Origin: Morella rubra
Taxonomy: Eukaryota; Streptophyta; Magnoliopsida; Fagales; Myricaceae
DNA length: 64,000 bases
Reading direction: 5' to 3'
NCBI GenBank assembly: GCA_003952965.2
Contig: CM025851.1
Span: forward strand, 12,443,934 to 12,507,933
Below are positions 48,103 through 60,257 of this stretch, piece after piece. The first letter of the stretch is position 1; each line of letters starts with the position of its first letter. The notes below the pieces were generated by a model. The model was not told the origin of the DNA. It did no database searches and saw only the letters and a list, made by a program, of their open reading frames with translations. A program made the position numbers and the translations under genes.

Positions 48103-48859
48103 CTGAAAGCAAAGGGAGACTTAGAGAGAATGAGGGGGTGAGAGAAGGCGAGAGAGGGCGAGATAGAGTGGGAGATTTAGAGAGAGAGGGACATACGGGA
48201 AAAGGGGGAATTTGGGAGGGGGAATCTGGGGCTGGGCGGGAAAGGGAGAATTTGGCGCTGTTCGAGAAAGGAAAGGAAAAAGAAGGGAGGGAGTTCACGG
48301 GAACAGGTGATTTCAAGGCTTTCTTCTTTTTTTTTTAGTTATATTTTTTTTTTTGTAGTTATTTTTCAAAGCTATTTTAATTATAAGTTATATTTTGTAG
48401 TTATGTGTTTTTAGTAAATTAAAATCAGTTGTAAATTGTAATAGTATTTAAAAATCTTTATACTTAGTATTAAATACATAGCATGTTATTCTTTACACTT
48501 TTTTTTATAATTAGTATAATAATCTTAATTAAAATAGGTTAGGAGTAATAATATATAATATTTATAATTTAAAAGTATGTGTGTTATTATATAATTGATA
48601 TATGCTAATTAACCTAAGTACTTTATAAATATGTACTTACCTAGTGACTAAATTATAGCCTCTAAGATCATATAACAACTTCAATTTTCACAACACTCAT
48701 TCTAATTTCATATTTTATTAAACAGGTCCTCTAAAATAAAATTTTCAAATACATGACAAAAATAAAATTATATATTAAAAGGAATATAATAATATATAAA
48801 ATAATTTTTAACATTAAATAAATTATAATTAATAAATAAAAATATTATTTTCAATTAGA

Positions 48860-49280
48860 CCTATAGCAGCGTTTTTTTCAAAAATGCTGCTAAAGTGAGA
48901 GCTACAGCAGTGGTCACAGTGACCATTGCTGTAGATACCTGATTTCTAGCAGCGTTTGTGCACAAACGCTGTTACAAATTAGACATATAGCGGCGGTCAC
49001 GGTGATCGCCACTGTAGAGTACACCTTTAGCAGCGTTTTTTCAAAAACGCTGCTAAAAATTTGGCATTTAGAGGCGTTTTGCAATAAACGCTGCTAAAGG
49101 GGGTTTATAGCGGAGTGACCGCCGCTAAAAAAACCGCTGCTTAAGGGGGTCTACAGCGGCGGTCACTGAAGACCCCATTTAGCAGCGTTTTTTTGTAAAA
49201 CACCGCTAAAAACGTAAAAACACCATTTAGCGGCGTTTTTAGCGACCGTCGCTAAAAAGACTGCTGCTATAGACCTGTTT
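48860..49280. repeat. CACTA subterminal repeats, right
   Basis: At least ten short hairpins built from TAGCAGCGTTTTT and AAAAACGCTGCTA variants and from GGCGGTCAC variants. Confidence 0.85.
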
Positions 49281-49294
49281 TTTTTTTAATGTTG

Positions 49295-51815
49295 GTTGGT
49301 AAGAAAGTTCAGGAAAATTAAAGTGGAACACATAACCATCCTCCTATGAATCTTGTGCTAGATTGTTATGTTCAACAACCAAAGAATTGAAAATACTTCC
49401 GGCCTTTATCTTTTTGGCGCTTCAATCAACCAAGGAAAACTGGTTTCTGACAAATATTTTCAAAAAATATTTGTCTTTTGCCCCATTCCGCATGGAAACA
49501 AGTAAAAAAAAAAATTGTTTTCACCATTGACTAACCATAAGCAACAGCAAAAGCTCAGGAAACGATACACTTCGTTCCAGATTCCACCACTGCCAAATGT
49601 CACCCCCAGTGTCCCCCACCTAACATAAAATTACCAACCTCTCAACAAAATATACAAGAGGGTGGAGTTTGATCCAAGTTAAGGACACATTTGTAAACTT
49701 TAAAAATTTAAAATATTTAAGAAATATTGTGAAAATTGAGCGTATCAGATTTTGTGGGAGAGTAGTAAAAAAATTGGAATTTTATGAGATTGTGAAAAAA
49801 ATAAATAAATAGATGATTTGAGTGATTTTTTTTTCCTATTATGATAGAAATATATGATTCGAGAGAAAAAATGATTTTTTTTTAAATTTTAGAATTAAAA
49901 TAACAAGAGAAATAATATTTTCTTAAATCCGTTAATTGGTGTGAAAATCAAAAATTTTGTGACACAAATTCATATTTGTATCTAAAAATTCGTAAAAGTT
50001 TCAAAATTTCTATAAAATTTAGGGGATATTCCGTTTCTAAAAATTTGTAAGATTTTTTGGATTTTGATAGAATTGTGAATATTTATGTAGATTGAGGTTT
50101 TATATGTTTTTTATATAAAGGTTTTCAATATATTTAATTTTTGTTGGAATTTGAAAAAAGGTGTAAAAATAGATAATTTGATGTAATTGTTTAATAAAAA
50201 AAGTATTGGAGTCAGATGAAAAAGTATAAAGAGAGAAGATTTATTATATATTTTTTTTAAAAAGGTATTGGAGTTTGCATGAAAAGTTATTAGAGATTAG
50301 ATAAAAGATATTAATGTTTGTATATAAATTTTTAAATTTTTAAAATTTAGATATTAATTTTTAAAATTTATTAAATATATTTATATTTTAAAATACTTTT
50401 ACGAACATTTCCTTAGCTTTGCAAATGTCCCCTTAAAGAGCTCTGGTGAAACCCACCACATGGTATTATTGATTGATAAATGGGTACCGAAGTTGTTGAC
50501 AAATCGACAATAGCTCCGAAAACAATCTGCCATGTATTTATTGGGATCATAAAAAAAGGTAAAATAGTTTGCAGCGTAGCAACCAGCTTCGTGCTTTTAC
50601 TCTTCTGCCATATTGTTTTAGGTGGGTTGTTATATTCAAGTGAAGCTGCATCTGATCTATAATCCTACATATATAGATACATATATGAAACAAAATATCC
50701 AAGTCGGCCGCGAGCCAACCTACCCAGATTGAACAACGGGGTCCAGTATGGGAACGTGCAGTAGACGCCTGACGGGTTCATTGCTTCTGTAGGAAGTTGA
50801 CTTGGATCTCAAATCTAACCAAATTTTGCAAGTGCCTAAAACCATCTTTTCCTTCCAATTGGTCGTGCTTTGCCATACGTTTTATTTTGCAGAGAAAATT
50901 TATTCCACCGCAGGGGATGTGGCGTCGGTCGGTCATGTACTTTCTTCCATGCTCCACAGATAGCGAAAGCAATTTTGATCGATTCATCTTAGGAAAATGA
51001 ATTCCCCGTTCAAACGTGTTGAATTAAGACCAGATGAGAGGAATCGTAAGTTGTAATGGACAAGTATAAATCAGGAAAATACGACGAAATTCAATTACCA
51101 TACGCAACATTCAAACTTTGAAGAAAAAAGCTCAGATTTTTTATTTTTATTTTTATTTTTTAAAAAAGAAGCAAATCGAATAAAGATCTTTTTATGGTCT
51201 GTCACCTGTGAGATTTGAAGAAGAAGAATGCATGATACTCTGCGTTCAGTTGTATCCATGGACCATGGCACGTGATGCAGATTAGAATCCCATGTCTCCC
51301 CTTGATTAGTGGCGAGCTCGTGACGACAAGCATGAGGGCGCCCTCATCATAGCAGAAAAGAGATCCAACACTCTCCGCGTGCGAAAAGAAAACTCTCGCT
51401 TCCCGAATTCCCCCGTATTGCCACCTTTTCAAAGATGAAACCAATCCAACCAACCTGATTGGCTGCCCATACGTGGAGCCTTCATAATCCACCGCTGCAA
51501 CCCAATCACGGAGAGTTTGCCTTATTTTCACAACCGCGCGTAGACCTACTGTCGCATGACTTTTCAGGCGCCCGAGTTTATTTTATATTTATTGAACCTT
51601 TAACTCTAGGAGAGCGGTATAGCCGAAATTTTCAGACCCAATTTAGCCGGCAAAAGCGAACACCCTCTCTCTCTCTCTCTATCTCTGTGTTCATTACGAC
51701 GCCGTTCCTTGTTTTGCTCCTATTGTCTCTCTCTTCTGTCTCTGCTGTTAAAACACTCAACAACGAGTTTCGAATCTCTATTTCATTTTATTTTTTCGTG
51801 TCCGGTTCGGAGTCC
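49295..51815. other. intergenic, upstream of HRLI paralog 2
   Basis: AT-rich. The second copy of the dispersed repeat lies at 50030-50400. A reading frame at 50480-50662 (plus) has no recognised relatives. The last 150 bases before 51816 are rich in CT (CTCTCTCTCTCTCTATCTCT near 51665), like a plant leader. Confidence 0.45.
50030..50400. repeat. AT-rich dispersed repeat, copy 2
   Basis: Shares the ordered blocks described for 21215-21480 and is the longer and less decayed copy. Confidence 0.4.
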
Positions 51816-54414
51816 ATGGCCTTCGTTTCGTTCGTCGGGAGAGTCCTCTTCGCCTCTTTGTTCATTCTCTCTGCTTATCAAGAGTAAGCCTTTAGATCTG
51901 CTTCTTTCTCTCTGCTCTTTTGTTTTTTTGTTTTTTTTTTTCAAGTGTTGTTACTGTTTTGGAACTGCTTTTGGTTTTGTATCGGTGATATGCTCTGCTT
52001 CGCTGCTGAGTGCTGAGAAAGTGTGGGAAGTGAAAGAGGGGGAATAATCGAAAGTTGGATACTTGAGTTTTCTGTTGTTTGGGTCTCGGAAAAGTAGATT
52101 CCTTTACTCAACCGACTATCGCCTACTTGAAAATCTGAAATGCATTTGCTGTCTGTTATATATCGGTGGTGTTCCTTTCTATTTTTTTCCTGTACTGAAC
52201 GAAGTTGTTTTCGTTTGGGGGCACGGGTAGTTCTATAGAAGCGTGTTCTGGTGGAAACTATGGGGTTTTGTTGCTCATTTTACAGTAAGCTCGCTTGTGC
52301 TGCTTTAAACTTCGAAGCCCTTGGATCTGGCACGTTTAAAGATTAATCTGGGCTTTGATGCATTCAGAAGCGTTTATTCAACTTGAAGAAAGCTTTTTTT
52401 ATTTGAAACGGGGTAGTAAATTCTGCACCATCCCTGTGTGTGTTATTGATCTGTGCATGTGCGGGTTGGTAATTGTAGAATTGTAGGGAGCTTAAATTGG
52501 TAGATCTTTCAAGGTTATGCTCGAATCAAATCTGAAACCCGTGCTTGAAATGCCTGGAATTGGTGTTTGCCGTGATGTACCGATAAGGGTCTGTTTATGA
52601 TTGTCTGTTTCTGTTATTTCCTACATTGTGGTCCACAGGTTCGTTTCCCGAAAGCCTTGGTTAACTTAGATGGTTGTGGAAATATATTTGTAAGTTTAGT
52701 GTTTTTGTTCCAGAAAGTAATCCAGGAAATTGGAAAAGCCACTTGAGTTAATCAGTCACTCGTTTGATGCATCAAAATTCTGACAAATGACTGACAGGTA
52801 GCTTGATTTATTGATAGCGTTTCAAAGTTTGACCACAATTAAGAGCACATCTTAGCCATTACAGAACTTTGGGTGACAAGCAAGGGACAATACTAATCTC
52901 TTAATTCTGAATACATTGCCTTTGGCTCCAATTCTTCATTTGAGGTTTCCTTTTTTCAGGGGTGGGGGGGGGAATAATGAAATTACGAACGATAGGGGTT
53001 TTGAGCCTTGTATCAGAGTAGTTCTGTCTTGAAATCTGAGGTTTTTCCTTAATCGGGAAACATTAAATTTTTGTCTAGTCAACTTAATGCTATACTTTAG
53101 CTGTTTCTTAAGATTTATGGGATGTCATGCAGCAGCCTAAAGTGGATAGGACCAGGTACCAATCTTGAGGATTGGTACTTTTTATGGTAAGGTTTTTAAT
53201 TGAGAGATCAGTAAGGTCATTTAGGGTAATATTCTAGTTGAGGAAGCTCTTTGCAAGAAGTTTGGTTTCTCTCCAATTTACTGCCTTAGACTTGACAATG
53301 TGGCGCCTGCTGCCTTTTCAAAAAATACTACACATTAGAGTTGTCAAGCTAAGGTCAATCAATTAGGAAAGCCATAATTTCTTTGGTATGCTTACAAAGA
53401 TGGTATTCAAGGTCACGACTGATCTTTGTGGTGTTCCATGTCTCCTCAATCTCTTGCTGTACTTCTTGATGGGGCTTGTTTATTATAAATTAAAGAACAG
53501 TTGGATATATGATTGCAGAATAAATATCCATGGAGAATTGTCATTTCACATGAACTTTTCTGTGTTCTCCAGTCTAGGGTGTGCTTCTTTTCCAGTAAAA
53601 CAAGACATAGAAGGTGTTAAATCAGTTTCTTGTCTCCATTTGCAGGTTCAATGACTTTGGTGTTGATGGTGGACCTGCAGCAAAGTATCTGAGTCCAAAG
53701 TTCCATGTTTTCTCGAATCATTTGACATCTCAGACTGGATTACTACTGCCTGAAGTTCAAGTGAGAGATGCATTCATTTTTTTTTTCTCGCCAAAATCAG
53801 TTTGCATGAGATTACATGTGGATGAATGTAATTTGATTTTTAAACTTTTGTGAACACATTTTGACCTTGTAGTTGTTACTGGCAGATTAAGCATTTGGTG
53901 GCTGCTGCAATCGTGCTGAAGGGTATTGGAGGTCTTCTTTTCATCTTTGGCAGCTCTCTTGGAGCTTATCTTCTGGTCTGTAATCATTGCATATCTCTCC
54001 TTGTTTTGTACCTTGAGATCAATCAAAATTGGAAGTATGAAGTATTTTGTTTTTGTTTTGCACAGCTTCTGCATCAGGCCATTGCTACTCCTCTATTGTA
54101 CGACTTCTATAACTATGATGTTGACAAGAAAGAATATACTCAACTTTTTCTAAAGTTTACACAGGTTAGAATCTTTCTGCCCATTGATCTGGCTTGTTGC
54201 TTGGAGGTGTCTAGGAAAAAGAAAACAGGGAAGGGGGTTTAGGGGGGATTAGCATTTTCTCTTTGCCTGATTCGAATTTTTAGTTAATTGTCTCTTTTGT
54301 TTTCTGTTGCAGAATTTGGCATTGTTTGGGGCATTGCTCTTCTTCATAGGCATGAAGAACTCAATGCCTAGGAGACAAATGAGGAAAAGGGCACCCAAAA
54401 GCAAAACAGTTTGA
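51816..54414 (+). CDS. HR-like lesion-inducing family membrane protein, paralog 2
   Basis: Five exons: 51816-51883 (68), 53646-53760 (115), 53886-53975 (90), 54066-54164 (99), 54313-54414 (102); 157 residues. It starts MAFVSFVGRVLFASLFILSA, then FNDFGVDGGPAAKYLSPKF, KGIGGLLFIFGSSLGAYLL, TPLLYDFYNYDVDKKEY and LLFFIGMKNSMPRRQ, ending APKSKTV. This is the standard family sequence, including the DKK after DFYNY. Four hydrophobic segments indicate a small multi-pass membrane protein of the DoxX-like group. Function is unknown beyond lesion formation on overexpression of a tobacco relative. Intron 1 is 1.76 kb, similar to the paralog's 1.77 kb. The start lies in good context (TCCATGGCC). Confidence 0.92.
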
Positions 54415-55651
54415 TTATGGAACATTTGGTAATGTGAGGGTGCATTTCTTAATCTGTCCCAACTCGGCCTGAATATCATTCAGGAACTAGTTTTGTATGC
54501 TTGTATTTTTAAAAGTTTAGGGTAACAGATTTGGGTAGAAAGAACCACTTCGGCTTTGTTTTGAGGTTGCGACATTTCCTACTAAGCTGCTTTATTTATA
54601 ATTCAAGTGAGGTTTAGAAAGATTTGCGATCTATGAATATCTGTTCTTGTTCAAAAGCGTTGGTTGTCTTGGAACTTGGATTAAGTAATCGGCGTCAGAT
54701 ACGGTATTGCACAAGTTCGATGCTCAATGATTATGGGCCAACTAATATTGATTTACTGCGTTGAGGCTGAATTTAGAAACCAATTTTTGGAACATGCTTA
54801 CGTTTTTTCGTTCCCCGCGTTGAATATAGATTCATCTGTCAATTGATGTTTTGCAGATTCGATACACTCGGTAACTCGTGTCATGCTGTAAATTGAACAT
54901 CGATGTGGTAGTTCTCTTAATGGCAATAACTTGAGAAACCTAACAGTCACCCGGAAGAAAAAGAAAAGCATAAATGTGATCTGTCTCATATAATATGACC
55001 TCCAGTCCGCGGCCCAATTTTGGCCACTCTAGGAACTTAAGGTTTCAAATGACCTTGTCATCTTGAAATATTAAATTGCCCATTTTTTTATCGTCTCCTC
55101 AATGTTTCAATCATCTGAAAATAACGACAAAAACTTTCCTTGCTGGAAGTTGAGGATGATATTTGGCCATGTGTAGGGGATCATACTGTTTGCTCATTTA
55201 ACCGTACATGCTTTTATGGGTATGATTCTGTTCGCATCTCAACCAAGTTATTCTAGTCAATCAGAACCTTCAAATCTTGCCCAATAAGCAAGTAGAATAC
55301 TCGCTAGGTTGCTAGTTCACGCATAGATTGCAAGAAATTTGTTCGGCTTCTACTTTGCAATAATTTAGTTTATAGTCAATAGAAGTTGGTCCCAGAGGAG
55401 GCCGCCGTCTTTCCTTCCCTATAATTGAGTGAAGGCCTATAATTGAATCAAGTTGCAGATCGGGATCTGACAAGATATTTCTTTCCCCTGTTTCCAAGTG
55501 GCGCCTTGGCATCCCGACAGTCAATAGAAGTAGGGTAGATTTTCTATTCTGATGAGGATAGAAAACCTTTTGATATAATATTGATGCTTTCTTTCTAGTC
55601 ATCTCGAATAAACAACACCTGCACCATACGCTAGAGCAAAAAGGGCAAAAA
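54415..55651. other. intergenic, dioxygenase A promoter
   Basis: Holds the HRLI 3' untranslated region (about the first 150-200 bases) and the upstream region of dioxygenase A. A weak TATA-like GATATAATATTG lies near 55572, about 80 bases before the start codon. No gene seen. Confidence 0.45.
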
Positions 55652-57134
55652 ATGGAGGACACCAACACCGCTGAAGTTCGAGTCTCGGTTGAATCTGATC
55701 CCCACGACCGCGCAAGTAAGCTGAAAGCTTTCGATGACACTAAGGCCGGTGTGAAAGGACTTGTTGACTCTGGAGTTGCAAAAGTCCCTCAGATATTCAT
55801 CCGACCACCTGATAACTCTGACAATCTAACTGTATCCAACAACATCCAACTCAGTGTTCCGGTCATAGATCTCAAAGGAATCGATACAGATCCCATCCGG
55901 CGTAGACAGATCGTTGGCAAAGTTCGAAATGCATCAGAGGCATGTGGTTTCTTTCAGGTGATAAATCATGGTGTCCCTGTTAGTATCATGGAGGAAATGA
56001 AGGAGGGAGTGCGCAGGTTTTATGAGCAAGACACCGAGGAAAAGAAAAGATTCTATACACGTGATATTACAAAAAAGGTGGTGTATAATAGCAATTTTGA
56101 TTTGTATACTTCTCCTGTGGCTAATTGGAGGGACACTTTTTACTGCCTCATGTTCCCTAATCCTCCCCCACGTGAAGAATTGCCTGAGGCATGCAGGTAC
56201 GTGATGACTAGAACCACATCCACATGTATTTTCTGACTTCCAAAATCTTGGCTTGAAACGTGGTCTCTAGAATATTACAAATCTTTTGCAGCTTATTCGT
56301 TCGATTTATTGACTGAACTTGTAGAGATGTTTTGTTGGAGTACTCAAAGCAAGTAATGGCGTTAGGTTCCTCTTTGCTTGAGTTATTATCCGAAGCTCTG
56401 GGACTGAAACCAAGCCACCTCAATGAGATGGACTGCGGCGAGGGTCTTGTAGTCATATGTCATTACTATCCAGCTTGCCCACAGCCAGATCTAACCTTGG
56501 GGACAAGCAAGCACTCTGATAACGACTTTCTCACAGTGCTTTTACAAGACCAAGTTGGAGGTCTCCAAATTCGTTACAACAATCAATGGGTTGATGTCAC
56601 CCCTGTACCTGGAGCCCTAGTAGTCAACGTTGGAGATCTTCTGCAGGCAAGTCTTTTGCAATTCATAGACTACCCGTAGCATTGTCATCTAGGGCTTTTT
56701 GTAGCAAGTGCATTACATTAAACCATTACTGAAAATTCTGGTTCTTTTTTCGTAAATTGAATGAAAAAGTTTTCCCCCTCCTCCTTAAAAAGAAGGGAGA
56801 CTCACATCTACCACAACAAAGTAAATTGGCTTTGGATGTCCGTGAATGAAATTGTTTTGGCTTTGTTAATTGGACTTTTCAGCTTATATCAAACGATAAG
56901 TTCGAAAGTGTGGAACACAGAGTACTGGCCAACCCTGAAGGTCCTAGAATATCAGTGGCATGCTTTTTCAGCACAAGTTTCCAGGCATCTTCGAAGCTGT
57001 ATGGACCCATAAAGGAGCTTTTATCGGAGGATAACCCACCGGTATATAGAGAAACCACAGTGAATGAATATGTTGCCTACTTAGCTAATGTTGGCCTTGA
57101 TTCTCCTTTGAGACATTTTAAGCTGGAAACTTAA
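55652..57134 (+). CDS. 2-oxoglutarate/Fe(II) dioxygenase, ACC-oxidase-homolog type (gene A)
   Basis: Three exons (55652-56196, 56325-56646, 56883-57134) give 372 residues, the usual length for 1-aminocyclopropane-1-carboxylate oxidase homologs (2A6 group). The start [16 protein letters not shown] and [20 protein letters not shown] are typical. A DIOX_N domain follows ([11 protein letters not shown], then [13 protein letters not shown]). The iron ligands are H245, D247 ([14 protein letters not shown]) and H301 (SVEHRVLA), and the oxoglutarate-binding RxS is R311-S313 (GPRIS). The catalytic core is complete. These enzymes are cytosolic and belong to specialised metabolism; despite the name they are not expected to make ethylene, and the substrate is unknown. 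Intron 2 uses GC (CAG/GCAAGT) as donor. Gene B at 62405 is a close paralog. Confidence 0.92.
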
Positions 57135-57462
57135 TTGTGCTCCAATTAAGATGCAGATGTGCCAGCCACATCTCTGGCTTGGGAGGTGACAATTATAACT
57201 CGGGTCTTGTGTGGATGGCTATTAAGCCCCAACTTTTGTGATGTGATGGCAATCCGGCCTATCGATTATGCATGTTGAATTCGATCAGGTGCAAACTTCC
57301 TAATTATGTTTAAGAAATAACAAATCCATGTTGATCACCCATGCAAAATCAATGTCAGGTTTATTGACAATCCATGATCAATTACGTCCATTCGTGCCAT
57401 ATTGCTTGAACATTTTTTCTTTTATTCAAGACACAAGAAACTTCATTGCATAATTGAAAAGT
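57135..57462. other. dioxygenase A 3' flank
   Basis: Contains the 3' untranslated region of gene A. No other feature seen. Confidence 0.5.
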
Positions 57463-60250
57463 TTATAAACTAAGGAGGAATCCTTCATATTCCCAGGTCA
57501 GATCCGACATATGCTCTAGTACAGTCGGGTGGCCTTCATTACTAATAATTGAGGCAGTCCAATGAGTCAATTGGTGGTTTGAATGGATATCAGCCATTCC
57601 CACTCCACCTTTGGCCTCTATCCAGATGCTGCATCTTCCATTCCCATAGTTGAGACAACTTTGAATGGATATCAGCCATTGCGTTTTGAATTCTCCACTC
57701 CACCTTTCATGGATAGCTTCTAACTGCCTTAACCACAGTTGTCGAGTCGCCTTCAATGATGACGTGTTGATTCCCACAGCTGATAGCTTCCTCTACTCCT
57801 AGCTTGACAGCCTGTGCTCCTCCTTCCACCGAAGTCATAGGAGCTAGTTTTTTCACAGCCATCCCCATACAATCTCGTCTACTGTTCCTCATTGATGAAA
57901 ATTGAATTAACTGGCCTAATAATCCTTGGGGCTTGCTCTTGGAGTTGGCGGAAAATTTTATAGCTTAGGGACCGTGTGAAGGGTTGTTTCAGGACGGTGG
58001 TTGGCAATGGTGAGTCCACTTTCCTCTTGTATGATAATTGGCACCCTTCTGGGCCCCTTGAGCTCAGAACTTGCCTGGCTTATATTTTGTCCTTGTCGGG
58101 TGGACGTACTGCTTATAAGGTCTCTTCTATTATTGATGGCTCCTGCTGGAAGTGGCCTACCTTGCCCTCCCTCAACTTTGGCGTATGGCTGCCGAGACCC
58201 CCATTTCCTTTCTCCCGGCCCCCTCTAAGGAAGATTCTATTAATTGGGTTCCCGCTCTGGATGGGTGTTTTTTCATTGGCAGTGCGTATAATGCTTTCAA
58301 GATTACTCATCCTCTTGTTCCATGGCATCATTTGTTATGGTTCAAGGATCACATTCCTCGGTTTTCTTTTATCCTTTGGCTTGCTATTAAGGAGAGGCTG
58401 TCAACTCAGTCTCGTTTGCAAGGCTTTTGGTCTCCTCAATGATATAACCTGTGTTTTCTGTGGTGATGCGGAGGAGGATTTCAACCATCTTTTCTTTGAC
58501 TGCCCTTTCTCTAATAGGATTTGGGTTCTAATGAGGGATAAATGTGTCTTGCCTCTTGATCAGTTTTGTTGGCAGGATACCATCTCTTGGGCTGTGCTGC
58601 ATCTTACGGGTGATTCTTTTCGTGCTTGCATCTGTAAGCTAACCCTCTCTGCAACTGTCTATGGAATATGGAAGGAACGCAACCAGAGGATGTATTGCAA
58701 GAAGAGACGCATGTTGGTGGATGTGCTTGCTGACGTTGTTTGCAATGTAAGGATCGAGTTGCCTTGTGCAGGTTTCCCCACACCATTATTAACTTGTAGT
58801 TAGCCCGCAACTGGAATATTTGTCTCTAATTGGCAATGTGACTTTCATGTATTTTCGCGTCTGCTACTCTGTTTCTGTGTTTTGAGACCTTCCTTGGCCG
58901 GTGCTCTCTTTGTATGTAAGGGCTCGGCCCTTTGTTTGGTTCTTTTGGAATAAACTTACCGTTTACCTAAAAAAAAAAAGTCGGCCCTGCACAACCTGAC
59001 CCTGGAAGGCCCAAGCCCAAAGGGTTTGAATTTCAAAGCCCAATGAAGCACGACGATCACAATGACACCCTGCGAAACCCCATGATTGAGCACATGCGGT
59101 AAAAAGAAACCGAACATGATAGGAGATGACGATGGATCAATCTTGAAAAGAAAGGAACGAGGAAAAGTGGAAAACTTATTATGAATGACGAGAAAAGAGA
59201 AAGGTATGACAAGTTTGTGAGAAAGATACAAAAAGCTAGCTTAATCATCGGAGGATTCACTCCCTGGTGACAGGTTTCTCTGTTTATATTTTTTGCAGTT
59301 AGATTCACATGAAGTTTGAAGAGCATTTATTCCAAACATTCTCCATAAACCAACTGATACATCACTCATTACCTCGGCTGCAACTGCAAAATTTTCTCTA
59401 ATTGCCACATCTACGTTCAGTTTCACATTATCTGGGGGAGGTGGTTTCCATTTTTCCAGTTTGGGGGTCTCGAGTTTTGACTTCCATGCATTCCAGTGGT
59501 CCAAGCTTACCTTCCTCACTCTCCGCGCTAATTGTTGAGAATTGTGAAGACAAGTCGAGATATTGAGGAAATTGCTATGTATTATATATACTATATTGAA
59601 GAATCTGTTTGTAAAGGAAAGGAAAATAAGAAGGAAACAATCGGCAAGGAAATGGAACCGTTGGAGGCTAACGAAGGCAAGGATATTTGGTGATCAGTAA
59701 TACTAAATGCGCCATTCCCTCCCTTTGTACTTTGTGAAACACCTTGTCCCTACACATCCATACCAAATCAATTGCGTTTGCAGCAAATAATTGGAAGTGA
59801 AGTTGTTCGTGAATTGGAATGCCCGTAGTTTGATTTTGGATGTAGGATTTTCTAGATCCATTCTCCCACCGAAGCATTGCTAAAGAATTGAATGTCTAGA
59901 GGCCACAAGGACTCCTCCAAATTACCCTGGTGTACGGGCAGTTCAACGTCAAGTGATGGACCGTTTCAATTTCACTACCACATGGCTCACAGGTCAAACA
60001 ATCATTATCATTGCCCGCTATCTGCTCTGTAATTTTTCCTTTAGTTGGAAGCAACTCCTACGCTGCCTTCCATAGAATCAACTTCAACCTCTCGTGGACT
60101 TTGAGCTTCCACAAGTGCTTCAGCAATTATAATGTGCTGCTACGTTTATATTCAATAGCATCCACTCGTTGGTATTAGCCCTTGGCGGTCCCCAATTGCA
60201 TCTAAATCATTCAAAGTGACAGCTGATTTGATAATGACGGATCAAATCAT
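57463..60250 (-). mobile_element. LINE remnant A, minus strand, interrupted
   Basis: Read on the minus strand: LWKLKVHERLKLILWKA and ETVHHLTLNCPYTRVIW (about 60130-59895) form the zinc-binding domain that ends LINE reverse transcriptases. Then come AANAIDLVWMCRDKVFHK (about 59800-59745) and the start of an RNase H domain, WKPPPPDNVKLNVDVAIREN (about 59450-59390). After an insertion, the rest of the RNase H domain follows, with AQAVKLGVEEAISCGNQHVI and EGDSTTVVKAV (about 57815-57715). It contains several stops and frame shifts. The plus-strand LINE at 57915-58979 separates the two halves of the RNase H domain. The upstream reverse transcriptase is missing. Confidence 0.7.
57915..58979 (+). mobile_element. 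LINE remnant B, 5'-truncated, with poly(A) tail
   Basis: Begins inside the last part of a LINE ORF2: SWSWRKIL, then LRDRVKGCFRTVVGNGEST and LLYDNWHPSGPL. The zinc-binding domain follows in two frames (LLWFKDHIPRFSFILWLAIK; then CVFCGDAEEDFNHLFFDCPF), so at least two frame changes and one stop (TAG near 57964) are present. ATAAACTTACC precedes a terminal A run (58969-58979), the usual 3' end of a plant L1-type element. It lies inside LINE remnant A on the opposite strand. No target duplication was found. Confidence 0.78.
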
Positions 60251-60257
60251 TATCTTC

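Larger units (their letters stand above)
45948..49294. mobile_element. CACTA-like (En/Spm) element carrying host gene pieces
   Basis: The body runs from about 45951 to 49291, flanked by TTG on both sides (3-bp duplication, expected for CACTA). The ends are degenerate: CACAAAAAAAA then GACCTTTAGCA on the left, CATTAAAAAAA then CAGGTCTATAGCA on the right (reverse strand). Next to each end lie dense short inverted repeats of the type TAGCAGCG and CGCTGCTA (about 45965-46180 and 48860-49280), typical subterminal repeats of plant CACTA elements. No transposase was found. Between them are ADF exons and probable RMI2 exons, both minus strand and both with introns, so capture was at the DNA level. 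Confidence 0.72.

Noticed and set aside
47922-48338. 138-residue plus-strand frame, rich in Arg, Glu and Gly
   Set aside because: It comes from GA-rich repeats; the opposite strand carries a better-supported RMI2-like exon.
45951-49291. Calling ADF here a functional gene
   Set aside because: The end of exon 2 is missing, a stop follows, no first exon was found, and the copy lies between transposon ends.
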